A DNA stretch of 64,000 bases, from the NCBI GenBank assembly GCA_025667525.1, contig CM046874.1, positions 279,370,380-279,434,379 on the forward strand. The letters are read 5' to 3'. Source of the stretch: Glebionis coronaria (Eukaryota; Streptophyta; Magnoliopsida; Asterales; Asteraceae). Shown piece after piece: positions 13,001 through 23,431 of this stretch. The position numbers and the translations under genes were made by a program. Within the stretch, counting starts at the first letter, position 1, and each line of letters begins with the position of its first letter. The notes beneath the pieces are model-generated. The model had not been told where the DNA came from. It made no database searches and saw nothing but the letters and a program-made list of their open reading frames with translations.

Positions 13001-15667
13001 AGATGGTGGAGAAATATGGTCATCTTTGAGAAGTTTCTCAATGAGACGAATGTCTTCATCCCAATCGGTGGGAGAATCGTCATATTCTAAGTTCACATCT
13101 CCCATGGTTGCTTCAAAATCTTTCCAAAGGAACTCACTTTCTCCAAATAGAGTTAGTGATGAATCAATAGAGGAAACAGTCTCAACATTGGGAGGAGAGG
13201 TAGGAATACTTTTGCAAGCATCTTTGAAGTGTTCTTCACAAGCCTCATCAAGAACGTCGATACAATTAACACTCTCGTATGAATAAGGCTATTTAGAAAT
13301 CTTACCCATGTTGAAGACAATTTGATTGTCACCAACTCTCATGATAAGCTCACCCGCTTCAACATCGATGAGAGTGCGACCGGTCCTCAAGAATGGACGT
13401 CCAACAATTAATGGAACACGAGGGTCCATCTCGTAGTCGACCACGACGAAATCGGCAGGAAAAGTGAATTTGTCGACTCCTATAAAAACGTCTTCGGCTA
13501 TCCCCACTGGATAAGCAACCGTACGGTTAGCTAATTCCAAAGTCATTTTGGTGGGGACTAGCTCATGGAGAGATAATTTCTTCCAAACACTTAAAGGCAT
13601 TAAGTTAATACTGGCACCTAGATCGGCTAGGGCCATGCAATTCTCTACTCCCGGGAAGTTGCAAGGGATTAAGAAGCGACCCGGATCACCAATTTTGGTT
13701 GGCAATTTCCTTAAGAGCACTGCAGAGCAATTCTCATTAAGTTGGGTGTTAGCGATATCAAGAAGCTTTTCCTTGTCACTAAGAAGATCTTTAAACATCT
13801 TTGCGTATTTAGGCATGTGAGCGAGAGACTCAGCGAAGGAGATGTTGAAATTAAATTGTTTAAACATTTTGAGAAAGTTCGAAACTTGAATATCATCCTT
13901 GCTTTTAAGCTTCTCTTTCCTCAACCTTGATGGATAAGGTATATCAGAAGAAGAGGAAGTCTTTGGGAGAATAGGATCACTCACATCCTTGGGTGGAGGA
14001 GGGGTAGAAGTAAGAGGTGGAGGAATTGGGAAAGTAGAAGGATGAGGAATATGATTAGGTGACTCGTTTTCCTTAGTTACAATCACCGGTGGAGGTATAG
14101 GAAGCTCGGGTTCCTTGGTACCTTTGCCACTGCGAGTGGTGATTGCTTTCATCTCCCCTCTTGGATTCGCGACGGTGTTACTCGGAAGAGTACCCGAAGA
14201 AGAGGCTTGATTACCGTGGAAGAACGAGGGCATCATATCCCTTAAGTCATTAGTTTGACTACTCAAAGATGTACGCATATCAGCTCGAAGATCGTTTCCT
14301 TGTTTCACCATATCTGCTTTCAAGTTGAGCACTTCCTGCTGAAGATTTTGCACTATCACATCGTTAGTCCTCATGTAGGTTCCAACATCTTGGTGTAATG
14401 CGGTGGGTTGGTTGGGAGGAGCATTATAGGCGGGTGGTTGATGAGCAGGTTGTTGGTAAACTTGGTTGTTTCTTTGAGGTGGATATGGTTGTCTTTGAGG
14501 TGGTTGGTATGGTGCACGAGGTTGTTGTTGAGGAGGGCGATTGAGGTTTTGTTGTTGGTTTGGGTTGTTAGGAGGAAAACCGGGCGGGGAAAGAAAGTTG
14601 TTTGAGCGATAGCTGAGCAAGTTGCGGTCTCCTTGAGGACGAGCTTGATAAGCGGTTGGAGGATAGGTACCGTATGCTGCATTAACATTCTCAGAAGGAT
14701 AGTCTTGGGTGGAGGTACAAGTAGTGTAAGAGTGAGGACCCCCGCATATTTCACATGGTTGGCTTACAGCATTGACTTGAGTGTTTTTAGCGTTGATGCT
14801 GTTGGTGTTGCTAGCGGTTTGGGTAGCAAGCGATTCAAGAAGCGACGTAATTTTGTCAAGTCTCTTGTCATTGTCACTAGTACTAGCACTAGCGGCATTG
14901 GTCCGAACACTCTTGGTTTGCACAAGAGACTTATTCTCAATAATATCCCAAGCGGCATTAGAGCTTTTAACCAAAATATTACCCCTCGAGGCACTGTTTA
15001 GTGAATCTTGGTCATTCATGCTTAAACCATTGTAAAAAGTATTAATTTGGTGCACTTTGGTAAAACCATGTTGTGGGCACTTTCTTAAAAGGTCTTTAAA
15101 ACGGTCCCAAGATTCACTAAAAGACTCATCGTACTTTTGTTCAAAATTAATAATTTCATTCCGCAAAGCGGTAGTACGAGAGGGTGGGAAAAAGTAGTTT
15201 ATGAATTTGGTCTCCAAATCCGTCCACATCAGAATACTTTGTGGCGGTTCCTTTGCAAGCCAATGCCGGGCTTGTCCCTCTAAGGAGAAAGGAAAAAGTT
15301 GTAAACGGATTACCTCTTGTGGAACACCATTGAATTTGACCGTATTCGCGAGTTGCAGGAACCTTTTGATGTGGTCATGAGGATCATCAATGGTACGCCC
15401 CAAGAATGGTTGAGCGGAGACCATCTGAATAAAGCCGGATTCGAGCTCAAAGTTGTTGGCTGCAATCTCGGGTATGACAATTGGATCGTTGTTGCCCTCC
15501 ACATGTGCTTGAAAAAGTTCAATCATAGGGCGATTGTCCGGTAGAGGTTCATTGTTGTTATTATTCATGTTGTTTTGAGGTGGATTGTTATTGTTGTTGT
15601 GTACACCGGCCATGTCTAAGTTATCGAGAGTCTCGGGCTCTGGATAAGACGTTGATCGAGTGCGCAT
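10031..15667 (-). pseudogene. Athila B gag-pol, one frame with three stops
   Basis: A polyprotein of about 1880 codons that makes capsid, protease, reverse transcriptase, RNase H and integrase. The start is the ATG at 15667 (MRTRSTSY), as in copy A. Zinc knuckle CEICGGPHSYTTC and protease [13 protein letters not shown] are present. In-frame stops sit at 13289-13291 (TAG, after the protease), 12656-12658 (TAG, before reverse transcriptase) and 11483-11485 (TAA, in RNase H); there is no frameshift. Reverse transcriptase keeps [11 protein letters not shown]. RNase H reads YTDSAL where copy C has YTDHSAL, a one-codon loss. Integrase keeps its HHCC finger ([14 protein letters not shown]), [12 protein letters not shown] and HPQTNGQDE, but the first catalytic aspartate is Asn (GINFMGPF, codon 10907-10909). 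The copy cannot be autonomous. Confidence 0.9.
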
Positions 15668-15788
15668 ACACCTGCAAAAGAACGAACAAAGCAAGAAATA
15701 TTTTTGGTTTTTATGTTTTCTTAATTTTTTTGTATTTTTGAAAATTTTATATTTTTTAGGGTTTTTGAAATTTTTTATGAAAAAGTAA

Positions 15789-15803
15789 CGTTCACGGTGA
15801 ACG
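15789..15803 (-). other. leader hairpin between primer site and gag (B)
   Basis: CGTTCAC-G-GTGAACG on the plus strand, followed by GATCCCAAAA. It is 51 bases from the primer site and matches copies A and C in stem, flank and spacing. Confidence 0.65.
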
Positions 15804-15854
15804 GATCCCAAAATCCAAATTCTCACAAAAAACTGTTAATCCTTACGAGAAGAG

Positions 15855-15869
15855 CCGGCAGCGGCGCCA
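15855..15869 (-). other. primer binding site, tRNA-Asp type (B)
   Basis: Minus strand TGGCGCCGCTGCCGG, one mismatch from the complement of the tRNA-Asp 3' end, two bases from the LTR boundary. Confidence 0.85.
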
Positions 15870-16102
15870 TTTGATACAAGGATTTTACTTGGGTTCAATA
15901 TATTCTCGGAATCTTCTCGAATTGATCACGGCTCAAAGTGGAATAGTTGTTCTTGGTCACTAAAAGGGGATTGGTTTTCTAATCTACTAAAAAGATTAAA
16001 TGCGTAAAGTGATAAAAATTAGACTAAAAGCAGTTAATAAAATAAGACTAAAATCGAATTAAAATTAAACAGTAAAACAGAAACAGTAAATACCCTTTAC
16101 TA

Positions 16103-16575
16103 GAAAACACTTCATTCGGAATAATGCTGATCCGGAATAAATGAACTCATCCGGAATAAATGTCTTACCCAGAATAAATCTTGATCAGGAATAAAACAGT
16201 TGATCCGGAATAGCTTGAATAAATGCTCTATCCGGAATAATCAACAAAGATACTTCATTCGGAATACAAGGCTTATTCGGAATAAATGGGAAAAAGGCTT
16301 CATGCGGAATATTTTCAGTTCACCCGGAATAATTAACAAAAGGTAGTTGATCCGGAATATTAAAGCTCATCCGGAATAAGGGTGTTGATTCGGAATAAAA
16401 ATGAAGAACGTTTGATTCGGAATATGAAGGTTGATCCGGAATAATTACACTCATCCGGAATATTAATTATTCCGGATGAATACTTGATTCGGAATGTTTT
16501 GAAGAAAATGACTGATCCGGAATATCCTATTGATCCGGAATAAAATGGAAAAGAACTTGATTCGGAATCTGGGTT
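16103..16575 (-). repeat. CCGGAATA motif array in LTR B
   Basis: About 20 copies of (C/T)CGGAATA, mostly preceded by AT or CAT, spaced irregularly at about 15-35 bases with unrelated sequence between. One copy near 16467 is inverted (ATTCCGGATGAA). The array lies downstream of the TATA box on the sense strand, in the transcribed R-U5 part. Confidence 0.85.
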
Positions 16576-16984
16576 TGGTTTTGAAGATGAAGAACAGAGC
16601 ATAAACAGTAAAGACGATTTTTATCAAATCAACCAAAATAAACCAAAAGATTTAAACCAAACTAACCAATAATCATTTGCTAACCATAAACATCAAATCC
16701 CAACAACAAAAACACAAAACCCACTTACTTTTGAAGATTAAAATCAACCAAATAAGAACTTTAGACTTTAAATAAAAAAGATGAAGATGAACAAGATTAA
16801 TGGAAAGATTATATTGGTTGATTAAGGTAGAGTAAACAAAAGGAAAGATTAAAAACTTACAAGTTTAAAGATTGAATCAAGAAAAATAAAAATCACCAAC
16901 ACCTTAGTGGAGTTGGCTTCTTTCCTACGAAACAAAAAGAAAGAAAGAAAAAATAAAAGCTGCCTACAAAATGTGAGGGTCTCT

Positions 16985-16994
16985 CCTATTTATA
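16985..16994 (-). promoter_or_regulatory. TATA box of LTR B
   Basis: CTATAAATAG on the minus strand. The identical decamer sits in the LTRs of copy C and the solo LTR, placing transcription start near 16955-16965. Confidence 0.7.
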
Positions 16995-17489
16995 GTCCTT
17001 GTGGGCTTGGTTGATGAGTGGGCTTTCTTCCTCTCTTTTTGTCTTCTCGTCTTTTCAGTAGAGTTGACGTTCTCAACTCAGATTCGGTTTTTGTCGCTGA
17101 ATAAATTCAACTCGTCTTTTAATTTCTTCGTTTAATAGACTTGAGTTCTTCGACATGTATAAATCTTCCATCTTTGGTCCTTTTATTCGATAAATCTTCA
17201 AATAGGTCCATTGACTTCAAATCTTTTGCAACTCTTGGACAATAGACTTCGTCTTGAGCCTTTTTCTTCAATAAAACCCGTGCAATCCCATGTTTTCTCC
17301 AATATTCATCCGGTTGACTCTGAAAACACAACAAACACAAAAACCATGCATAATTCCAAACAAATGATATTAAATACGCGTTTTCGTCTCGTTTTAGAAA
17401 GAAATAAGTGGTAAAAGGATGGGTGTTTTCACACCTATCTGCTAGGCTGTGAACCTCTCTTGTTCTGGTCCCTACCGTTTCCATGGTTC

Positions 17490-17566
17490 CTGGTAGAAGA
17501 TTTGCTAGAGTGTCAGAATTATGAGTTATAACATGAAATCATAAGAAAATGCGTAAGTATTAGGAC
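17490..17566 (-). other. putative intron 2 in D1 gag, 77 nt
   Basis: The minus strand has donor CAG|GTCC and acceptor TTCTACCAG|G. Removal joins codons in phase 2 and continues the gag-like frame (exon ends NDS and RNHGNGRDQNKRG). The related element D2 appears to lack it. Confidence 0.55.
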
Positions 17567-17716
17567 CTGCTGTCGTTGGAGTGTCCAGCGTTGTTACGGT
17601 AATTATCATTACCGCCACGCCTATCCGTAGCTAAACGGTCGTTAGTCTGACCGTTTCCCTTGGGCTGATTAGGCTACTGCTGAGTAACCGGTTGAAACCG
17701 GTCCCCAGTTTTCTGC

Positions 17717-17800
17717 CTGGAAGGTACAGTTTTAAGAGATGAATAATTGACATATATAGAAAAAATACGGATTGGTCACCGCTTGAATACGAATGTTTAC
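17717..17800 (-). other. putative intron 1 in D1 gag, 84 nt
   Basis: The minus strand has donor AAGAG|GTAAAC and acceptor ACCTTCCAG|GCAG, with an AT-rich interior. Removal keeps gag in frame in phase 2. Element D2 has a segment of about 88 nt at the same place (48142-48229) with an intact acceptor. Confidence 0.6.
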
Positions 17801-18954
17801 CTCTTGTCAGGTTTCTCAGCTTCCGCGAACTCATCTCTCTCATGCAGCATCTCCAGCTTACGTGCCGCATCGGCCACTTGTGCTACCGTGTTGAACGTAG
17901 CACACACCAGATTGTTTGTGACCGATGTGCGAAGAGCCCACCTAAAGTGGTGTGCCTGCTCTTTAGGAGTACCTGCCGCTGCACTAAGGAAACCAGCTAA
18001 GCGAAGAAAGCGCTGCATGAACTCGTTGCTATTCTCCCCAGCTCTCTGTCGGATCCCATGGTACTCCCTCTTGAGCTTGTCTTGCTCAGCCTTGGGAAAG
18101 AACTTCTCCATCACCCTATCGCTGAACTGAGCCCATGTCAAACCAGCCACCCAATTATCACCTCCCTCAGACTGCTTCAATTCTAACCACCAATTTAACA
18201 CATCGCCTTCGAACAGGTAGCATACCAACCTCGCCTTGAACACGGGGTCACAACCCATAGCATCGAAGATCTTCTCGATGTGAGCCAACCAGCTTTCAGC
18301 TTCACTAGGGCTATCTGTTCTCTCGAAATCTCGAGGACGGAGCTTGTTGAATCTCTCCAGCCATATTGCCAATGTCACCGGAGGAGGAGGAGGTGCATGG
18401 CTTTGCTGCTTATTGTTGGCAGCCTGAACTTCAGCCCTGATGTCATTCCTCAGTTGAGGAAGCAAAGCTTGCATTGCAGCTTGGATTGCTACATTGAGTT
18501 GTTCCTGCTCGCGTGTGAGAACCATCTAACAGTATAACATAAAACATATGATTAAATAGATCAAACATAAAATCTATACATGAAAAAAAATTTATACCAA
18601 TAAATCACGAGAAAAAATTTATGCAGGAAAATTCGTATATGAATGCATGATGCAGTTTTATGAAAACTTTTGTATGCTCGAGAGTGAACGCCTATGGTCA
18701 GTTCACCCAAAACAAAAGACATGGCGAGGGGACGCCTATGGTTCGGTCCCAAATTTAAAAGTTTCGATAAAACACATGTGACTAAATAGGGCCAGTCCTG
18801 TACCAACCATTACTTAGTCATAAACCTGTGACAATGACATATATATGTATGCATAAAAATGATGAATGCATGAAAACGACTGTCAGTTTTAGGAAGACCA
18901 TAGTGACTACCCACTAATCACAGGTCATGTTTTGAGAGCCTACAGGTCGAAGCC

Positions 18955-18969
18955 TTGGCTCTGATACCA
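18955..18969 (-). other. primer binding site, tRNA-iMet type (D1)
   Basis: Minus strand TGGTATCAGAGCCAA, the standard initiator-tRNA-Met complement, four bases inside the LTR end at 18974. Confidence 0.85.
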
Positions 18970-18973
18970 TAAT

Positions 18974-20548
18974 TGTAACACCCCATTTTGATAAATGGAA
19001 TGTCACGCGTAATTATGGCATGTCATCAAAGAATACAAGGATAAATGTCTAAAACATTACATGACCATAAAAGGAAATACCGGAATCAAATATCGGTAGT
19101 CCAAAAGTAAAGCTCATCACACACAAACATAAGTACTGTAAAGGAAAGGACTAAACAATGTCCATGGAAAGAGTATCAAAGTATAGATAATGCATAAAGT
19201 AAAGAAAGGCTAGAAAGCTTCCAGTCCATATGCACGTACGCTTAAAGTCTACGAGCGTCCCTGAGTATCTGCCGTTTTGGGAACATGAAAAGGAAAACGG
19301 CTGAGCAATACGCTCAGTACACGGATGTACCATAAAGCATGAATAATATAAGCATATAAGCATATAACAGCGGAAGAAACTAAGTCCCGAATAACCCGGT
19401 TAAGTCATAGTAAAATTGGTTTTATAGTTTGAAAAGCCTTATGTTTATCTCGTAAAAACTGTTTAACATATTTTACCATTAGCCAATATAGGTCATGAAA
19501 ATCCATCGTGCATGAATAATTGGAAGGGTGACCTCATCATGCAAATTAGAGGGGCTGCCTCTAATTTAATATACTGGTTTTGGGTAGGAGGGATCAGCTC
19601 CTTGTGAAGGATGCAAGGCACACACCACATTCACACTGAGTAATCTGTTGAAAAACATGTAACTAGGATGCACCCATACGCCCCACATGATAAATATAAT
19701 AATATGGCCAAAAGCTGACGGGACGCCACGAGCAATCACTCCGCCGTGGGGAAGTCATAACACCAGTGCCTCTAGTGTTATGGTTATGGTACCTCTATAA
19801 CTAGGTGAAACTGGTCATGCATGTATATGACTTCAGGTATTCTAAATTAAACATAAGCAATCAACCATACAAAACTTATACTATGGGAAAATAGTTGGCT
19901 GCATACGGGGAATCCTAATAAGGAAAGAATGTCCATACTGAAAGGACGGGAATCCGTACCTTATGTCCAGTGAACGAAGAAGACGAACGGAAGAGAGTCC
20001 TACTTAGGTATCACTAATGCTACATAAATACATACGTGTATAAGTATCTGATTTACTAAATATGTAACTGGTTTTATATCATGTCTTAGCATATTTAATA
20101 CGTTCATGTCATGTTTTACTGTTTTAAGCTTTATACTGTGTTTATCTTATATTTTATCTATTCTGATTAAGTATTACTTGTATTTCATGTATTATTATAC
20201 GTACTGTGTAATAATAAGTAACCTTCTAAAAATAGCAGGTTTCCTAAAATAGAAAGTTTCCAAAAATAGAAAGTTACCAAAAATAGAAAGTTTCCAGAAA
20301 TAGAAAGTTTCCAAAAATAGAAAGTTTCCAAAAATAGAATTACTGCTTAAAATAGATAAGTTCCTAAAAATAGAAAGTTTCCATAAATAGATTAGCTATC
20401 TTAATTAAATAAGTTTCTAAAAATAGAAAGTTTCCATAATTAGATCTAAGCTGGTTAAATAAGCTAATTATATAAGCTTAAGTGTTTTCTGATTATTTTT
20501 CTAAGTCATGTTGTTATAAAGTATAGTTTATTAATTATTACATGTAAA
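18974..20548 (-). repeat. D1 5' LTR, piece 1 (U5 side)
   Basis: Opens TGTAACACCCC on the plus strand and aligns with the D2 LTR at 55408 (shared GGAGGGATCAGCTCC and CACACACCACATTCAC, and CTAGGATG near 19670). It is cut at 20548 by the Helitron. No gene is seen. Confidence 0.75.
20218..20450. repeat. short tandem repeat, about 17-bp unit
   Basis: About a dozen imperfect copies of AAAAATAGAAAGTTTCC in the D1 LTR. The central six copies are nearly identical, and the edges decay into TAAGTTCCT variants. Confidence 0.85.
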
Positions 20549-23431
20549 TCTTTACTCCTTTATAAAGGAAAAATGAGGATGGTTGAATGTTGAAATGTTG
20601 AAAATAGAATGATCCCACCATTTGTTTAAAATACTTGTACTATGTGGTTGAAATGTTAAATTATAGAATGGTTGAAAATATTTAAATAATTTATACTCAC
20701 TTTATAAAAGATGCCCAACCAAAGAAACACCCATCCTTCATCGTATTTAATTCCACTTTTTTCTTTCAAAAACACACACTACACATGTACACCATACTAC
20801 TGTAAATACACTCTCTCTCTCTCATCCACCACAACCCCCATCCCTAAAACTCACACCACCACAAAAGTTACCACCGTTGATCCTCACCATGACCAACCAA
20901 ACAACAAATAGAGATCGTCATTGTGCCGTCTCTCAGCACCCGCGGACGTAACCACCGACGGGGCTCACAAGTTTTGAGATATATTTCGAGTCTTTTAATA
21001 CCTCTTTATGACTACTAATCAAGCTTTAAATTTTTTTCTATTTAGATCTAAAAATTTTATTTGCAGATCTAACTTTTTATGAACTTTTTTGTTTGTTTAA
21101 TTACAGCCGCCATTTCTGCCACATGGCCGCTGTCACTGACGACGGTATTTCACTGAATAAAGTTAGCCGTTGGCGTCAAACAGCATTTGTTTTCGACATA
21201 AGTATGGTTTGTAATACTGTTTATATTCTTATGGTAGATCTAAAGTTTTAAAAGCTTTTATAAATTTAAAAGTAATAACATTTGTCTTTGATTCTTTAGC
21301 TGCCATCATTGCTGACGACGAAATATTCCGTCACCCTAAGCGGAATCTATCGTGATGCAGCTGGAATTTGCGCTACAGTCGCCGAAATCTGGTCTACAAC
21401 TGCTAGAACCTAATGTTATGTAAACTTTACTGGTTTTTTTTATGTAAATCATTTTATAGCTTATGTGTATTTTCTTAGGTAGACGTGTTTGTGTATGTGA
21501 TGTGCACGTACTCTTCTTTTCATGTTTATTTGTTAATTTTGTTTCAATCTCGATGTGTTAATTTTGTTTATAAAAGTCAAGTAAATTCCAAGATCATGTT
21601 GTCAAACTTGGCTGTTCATATTATTTATTATTGGTGTTATTATAAAGTGGTGCTAATCCAAAAAATTATGTAATTTATAAAGGTAATATTGTTTAACTTA
21701 CAGATTTGTAGTATATATACTTAAATAATTTTGAAAGTTGAAGTTCTCTTTTTTTAAAGTGATTTTTTTTGAAAATGTTAGTTTTGAAGCTTGAAACACT
21801 ATGAAAGTGTTGACTTTTTGATATATGAAATATTTCGAATTTTCGATAATATAGAATTTGAAAGATCCATATAACGTGAAATGTAACATCTATTTTGCAA
21901 ATGGAACGAATAATGGGGATCGTAACTTATCAATTTTGCTATCAACCTTTTTGGTAGATGACGACTATAATACTACGAGTACTTGAAAAAAGGATAAATG
22001 TTGTCTTGTAAAATGTGAGAAAAAAGATTTAGAAAAAGTAGGGCACACGTGAATTAATGCTGGTTTGAATATTTTCCTCGAAAAAAGATGGCATCAAAGA
22101 CCGAGTAATTTCTTAAATAAAAAAAGGGTATAATAGCTATATAAAAGTTTGAGGCGATTTTGATTAGTAGCTTTGTTGGTGATTTGTATGGTGGTTGTTC
22201 TTCGCTTCTCGATGTTGCCATTTAATTTTGTTGTGGGATTTTTAATTTTGAATTTTTGAAAGTGATTTTAGAATTTGAAATTTTTTGAAAGTAACAAAAT
22301 TTGGTGGTCTCGATGTAACTATTAAAAGTAAGAAAAAATTTGTGGGCTCGAGTAAACTAACTAAACTTGTGATGGTCTAAAGAACTTTTTAACTTGCTAT
22401 GAATTCAGAATTGGAATTACAAAATGTCAATATCCCAAATTCGAAGTAAACTAGGCGATTTTTACACTTTCGTGCAAGAGGCCTTTCGATGCTCTAATGA
22501 CAAATCCCGCTCAATGCTTTCATGACATCAAAGAAACCAATTGTAAAAGAAATGAGATAATAACTACACTCACTACAAAATTTATGACATTTGCATCCTA
22601 AATTAAACGTGGAAAAGTAAGTAATAGATAGGAGCACTTAAAGTCTATACTTACTAAATATTGAGTAAACAAAAGTATTTTTTATCAATTTCTACTCAAA
22701 AGAGTCATAAAAAGTTATTTTTATCAACTTCTACTCTTAACGTTTTTTGGAATCTTTCTTTTCAATTTAGTGTAGAGTTTAAAAGTTGATTTTTTTTGCA
22801 AAAGTTGACATTTTTGCTCAACTTAGAAAAAAGTGTTACACAATAATACTAATATGACAAATTTAGTCTATTTGGATATTTGTTTCAGTTTTGCCTAAAA
22901 AGCTTTATAATGTCATATTTAAACTTATATAATATGCGCATAATGATTTTTTTTATTTAAGCATACATTGCAATTTTGGCACAGGGCCTCTAAAAATCAC
23001 TGGATAGCCTTGTCTTAAGGTATTATATATTGTACCAACTTTGTTATAGAGACTTATTGTAACCATGTATCACAATATCATATCTCCATATTATCCTCAT
23101 ATTGGTTGAAAAATAAATCATGCCTTATCATGTTTTAATAGAATAAACAGAACATTTCACATCTAAAGATATATACATCACTTACGCATAAACAAAATAC
23201 AAAATACGCATAACAAAACATTAAATTATATCATTGAACAGTCGCTAAGTTTTTCTATAAAACAATCAATAGGTGGACGAATTTTATATGTAAACGGATA
23301 TTATCTATCTTAAATCGCATTATCGCATGTTACGACACTTCCAGTTACAAATTGATCTCAGTACGATATGTCGTATCGTTAATTTTCTGCCGTCAAGCGA
23401 TTCCGCCGCTATGCGCGGGTAATCGCCTAGT
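20549..23431 (+). mobile_element. non-autonomous Helitron, about 2.9 kb
   Basis: The 5' end TCTTTACTCCTTTATAAAGG follows a host A, and the 3' end CGCGGGTAATCGCCTAGT is followed by host T. This gives the A|T insertion, 5'-TC and 3'-CTAGT expected of Helitrons. A GC-rich hairpin (CCGC-C-GC-TAT-GC-GCGG, 23403-23418) sits about 9 bases before CTAGT. No Rep/helicase frame is present, so it is non-autonomous. Both flanks share TAAGTCATGTT blocks, as expected if it split a single LTR. Confidence 0.75.
20700..21415 (+). other. gene-like fragment inside Helitron
   Basis: A TATA-like TTTATAAAAG (20701-20710) precedes a pyrimidine-rich, CTCTCTCTC-containing leader and a 66-codon open stretch (20711-20911). 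Two exon-like blocks follow. One runs from about 21106 (after TTTAATTACAG) to about 21200; the other starts at about 21300 (after GATTCTTTAG). Both contain similar CACTGACGACG / GCTGACGACG words. This looks like captured promoter and exon fragments; I recognise no protein. The rest of the Helitron is AT-rich with no gene. Confidence 0.4.

Larger units (their letters stand above)
9181..17440 (-). mobile_element. Athila-type Ty3-gypsy copy B
   Basis: Read right to left: 5' LTR (15872-17440), primer site, leader hairpin, gag-pol (15667-10031) and a 3' untranslated region to about 9181 that resembles the matching part of copy C. The 3' LTR and its polypurine tract are not found: an unclassified spacer and then the partial LTR of copy A follow. 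The 5' LTR abuts the chromovirus D1 gag at 17441, which is the insertion target. Confidence 0.85.
15872..17440 (-). repeat. 5' LTR of Athila B, 1.57 kb
   Basis: On the plus strand it opens TGATACAAGG, as the solo LTR at 50000 does, and closes GGGTGTTTTCACACCTATC, matching that solo LTR's end apart from the final base (T for A). A TATA box and a CCGGAATA array lie inside. The flanking five bases are GCTAG (17441-17445); the partner duplication is not visible. Confidence 0.85.
17441..18525 (-). pseudogene. Tekay-like gag (D1) with two apparent introns
   Basis: Gag of a Ty3-gypsy chromovirus, which forms the virus-like particle. The frame opens at 18525 with MVLTREQEQLNVAIQAA. A helical N-terminus, a proline run and the conserved gag block follow: DFERTDSPSEAESWLAHIEKIFD, then LEGDVLNWWLELK-type residues (here LFEGDVLNWWLE), then FFPKAEQDKLKREY. 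The uninterrupted frame stops after EKPDKR at 17800. Removing 17717-17800 and 17490-17566 as GT-AG introns, both phase 2, keeps the basic Gln/Asn/Gly-rich tail in frame as far as RDQNKRGSQ, with one TAG near 17673. The tail is cut at 17441 by the Athila B LTR. The zinc knuckle expected further on is lost. Confidence 0.8.

Noticed and set aside
16103..16575. CRISPR-like array
   Set aside because: The repeats are 8-10 bases with variable spacing and degenerate ends in a plant LTR; no CRISPR features.
17119..17484. 121-codon minus-strand frame across the LTR B end
   Set aside because: It spans the junction between LTR B and the D1 gag, so it cannot be an ancestral gene. The Lys-rich part has a loose counterpart in the solo LTR (51395-51700), explained by LTR homology.
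18955..18969. tRNA gene fragments at TGGTATCAGAGCC and TGGCGCC sites
   Set aside because: These are primer binding sites next to LTR ends; no cloverleaf can be built around them.
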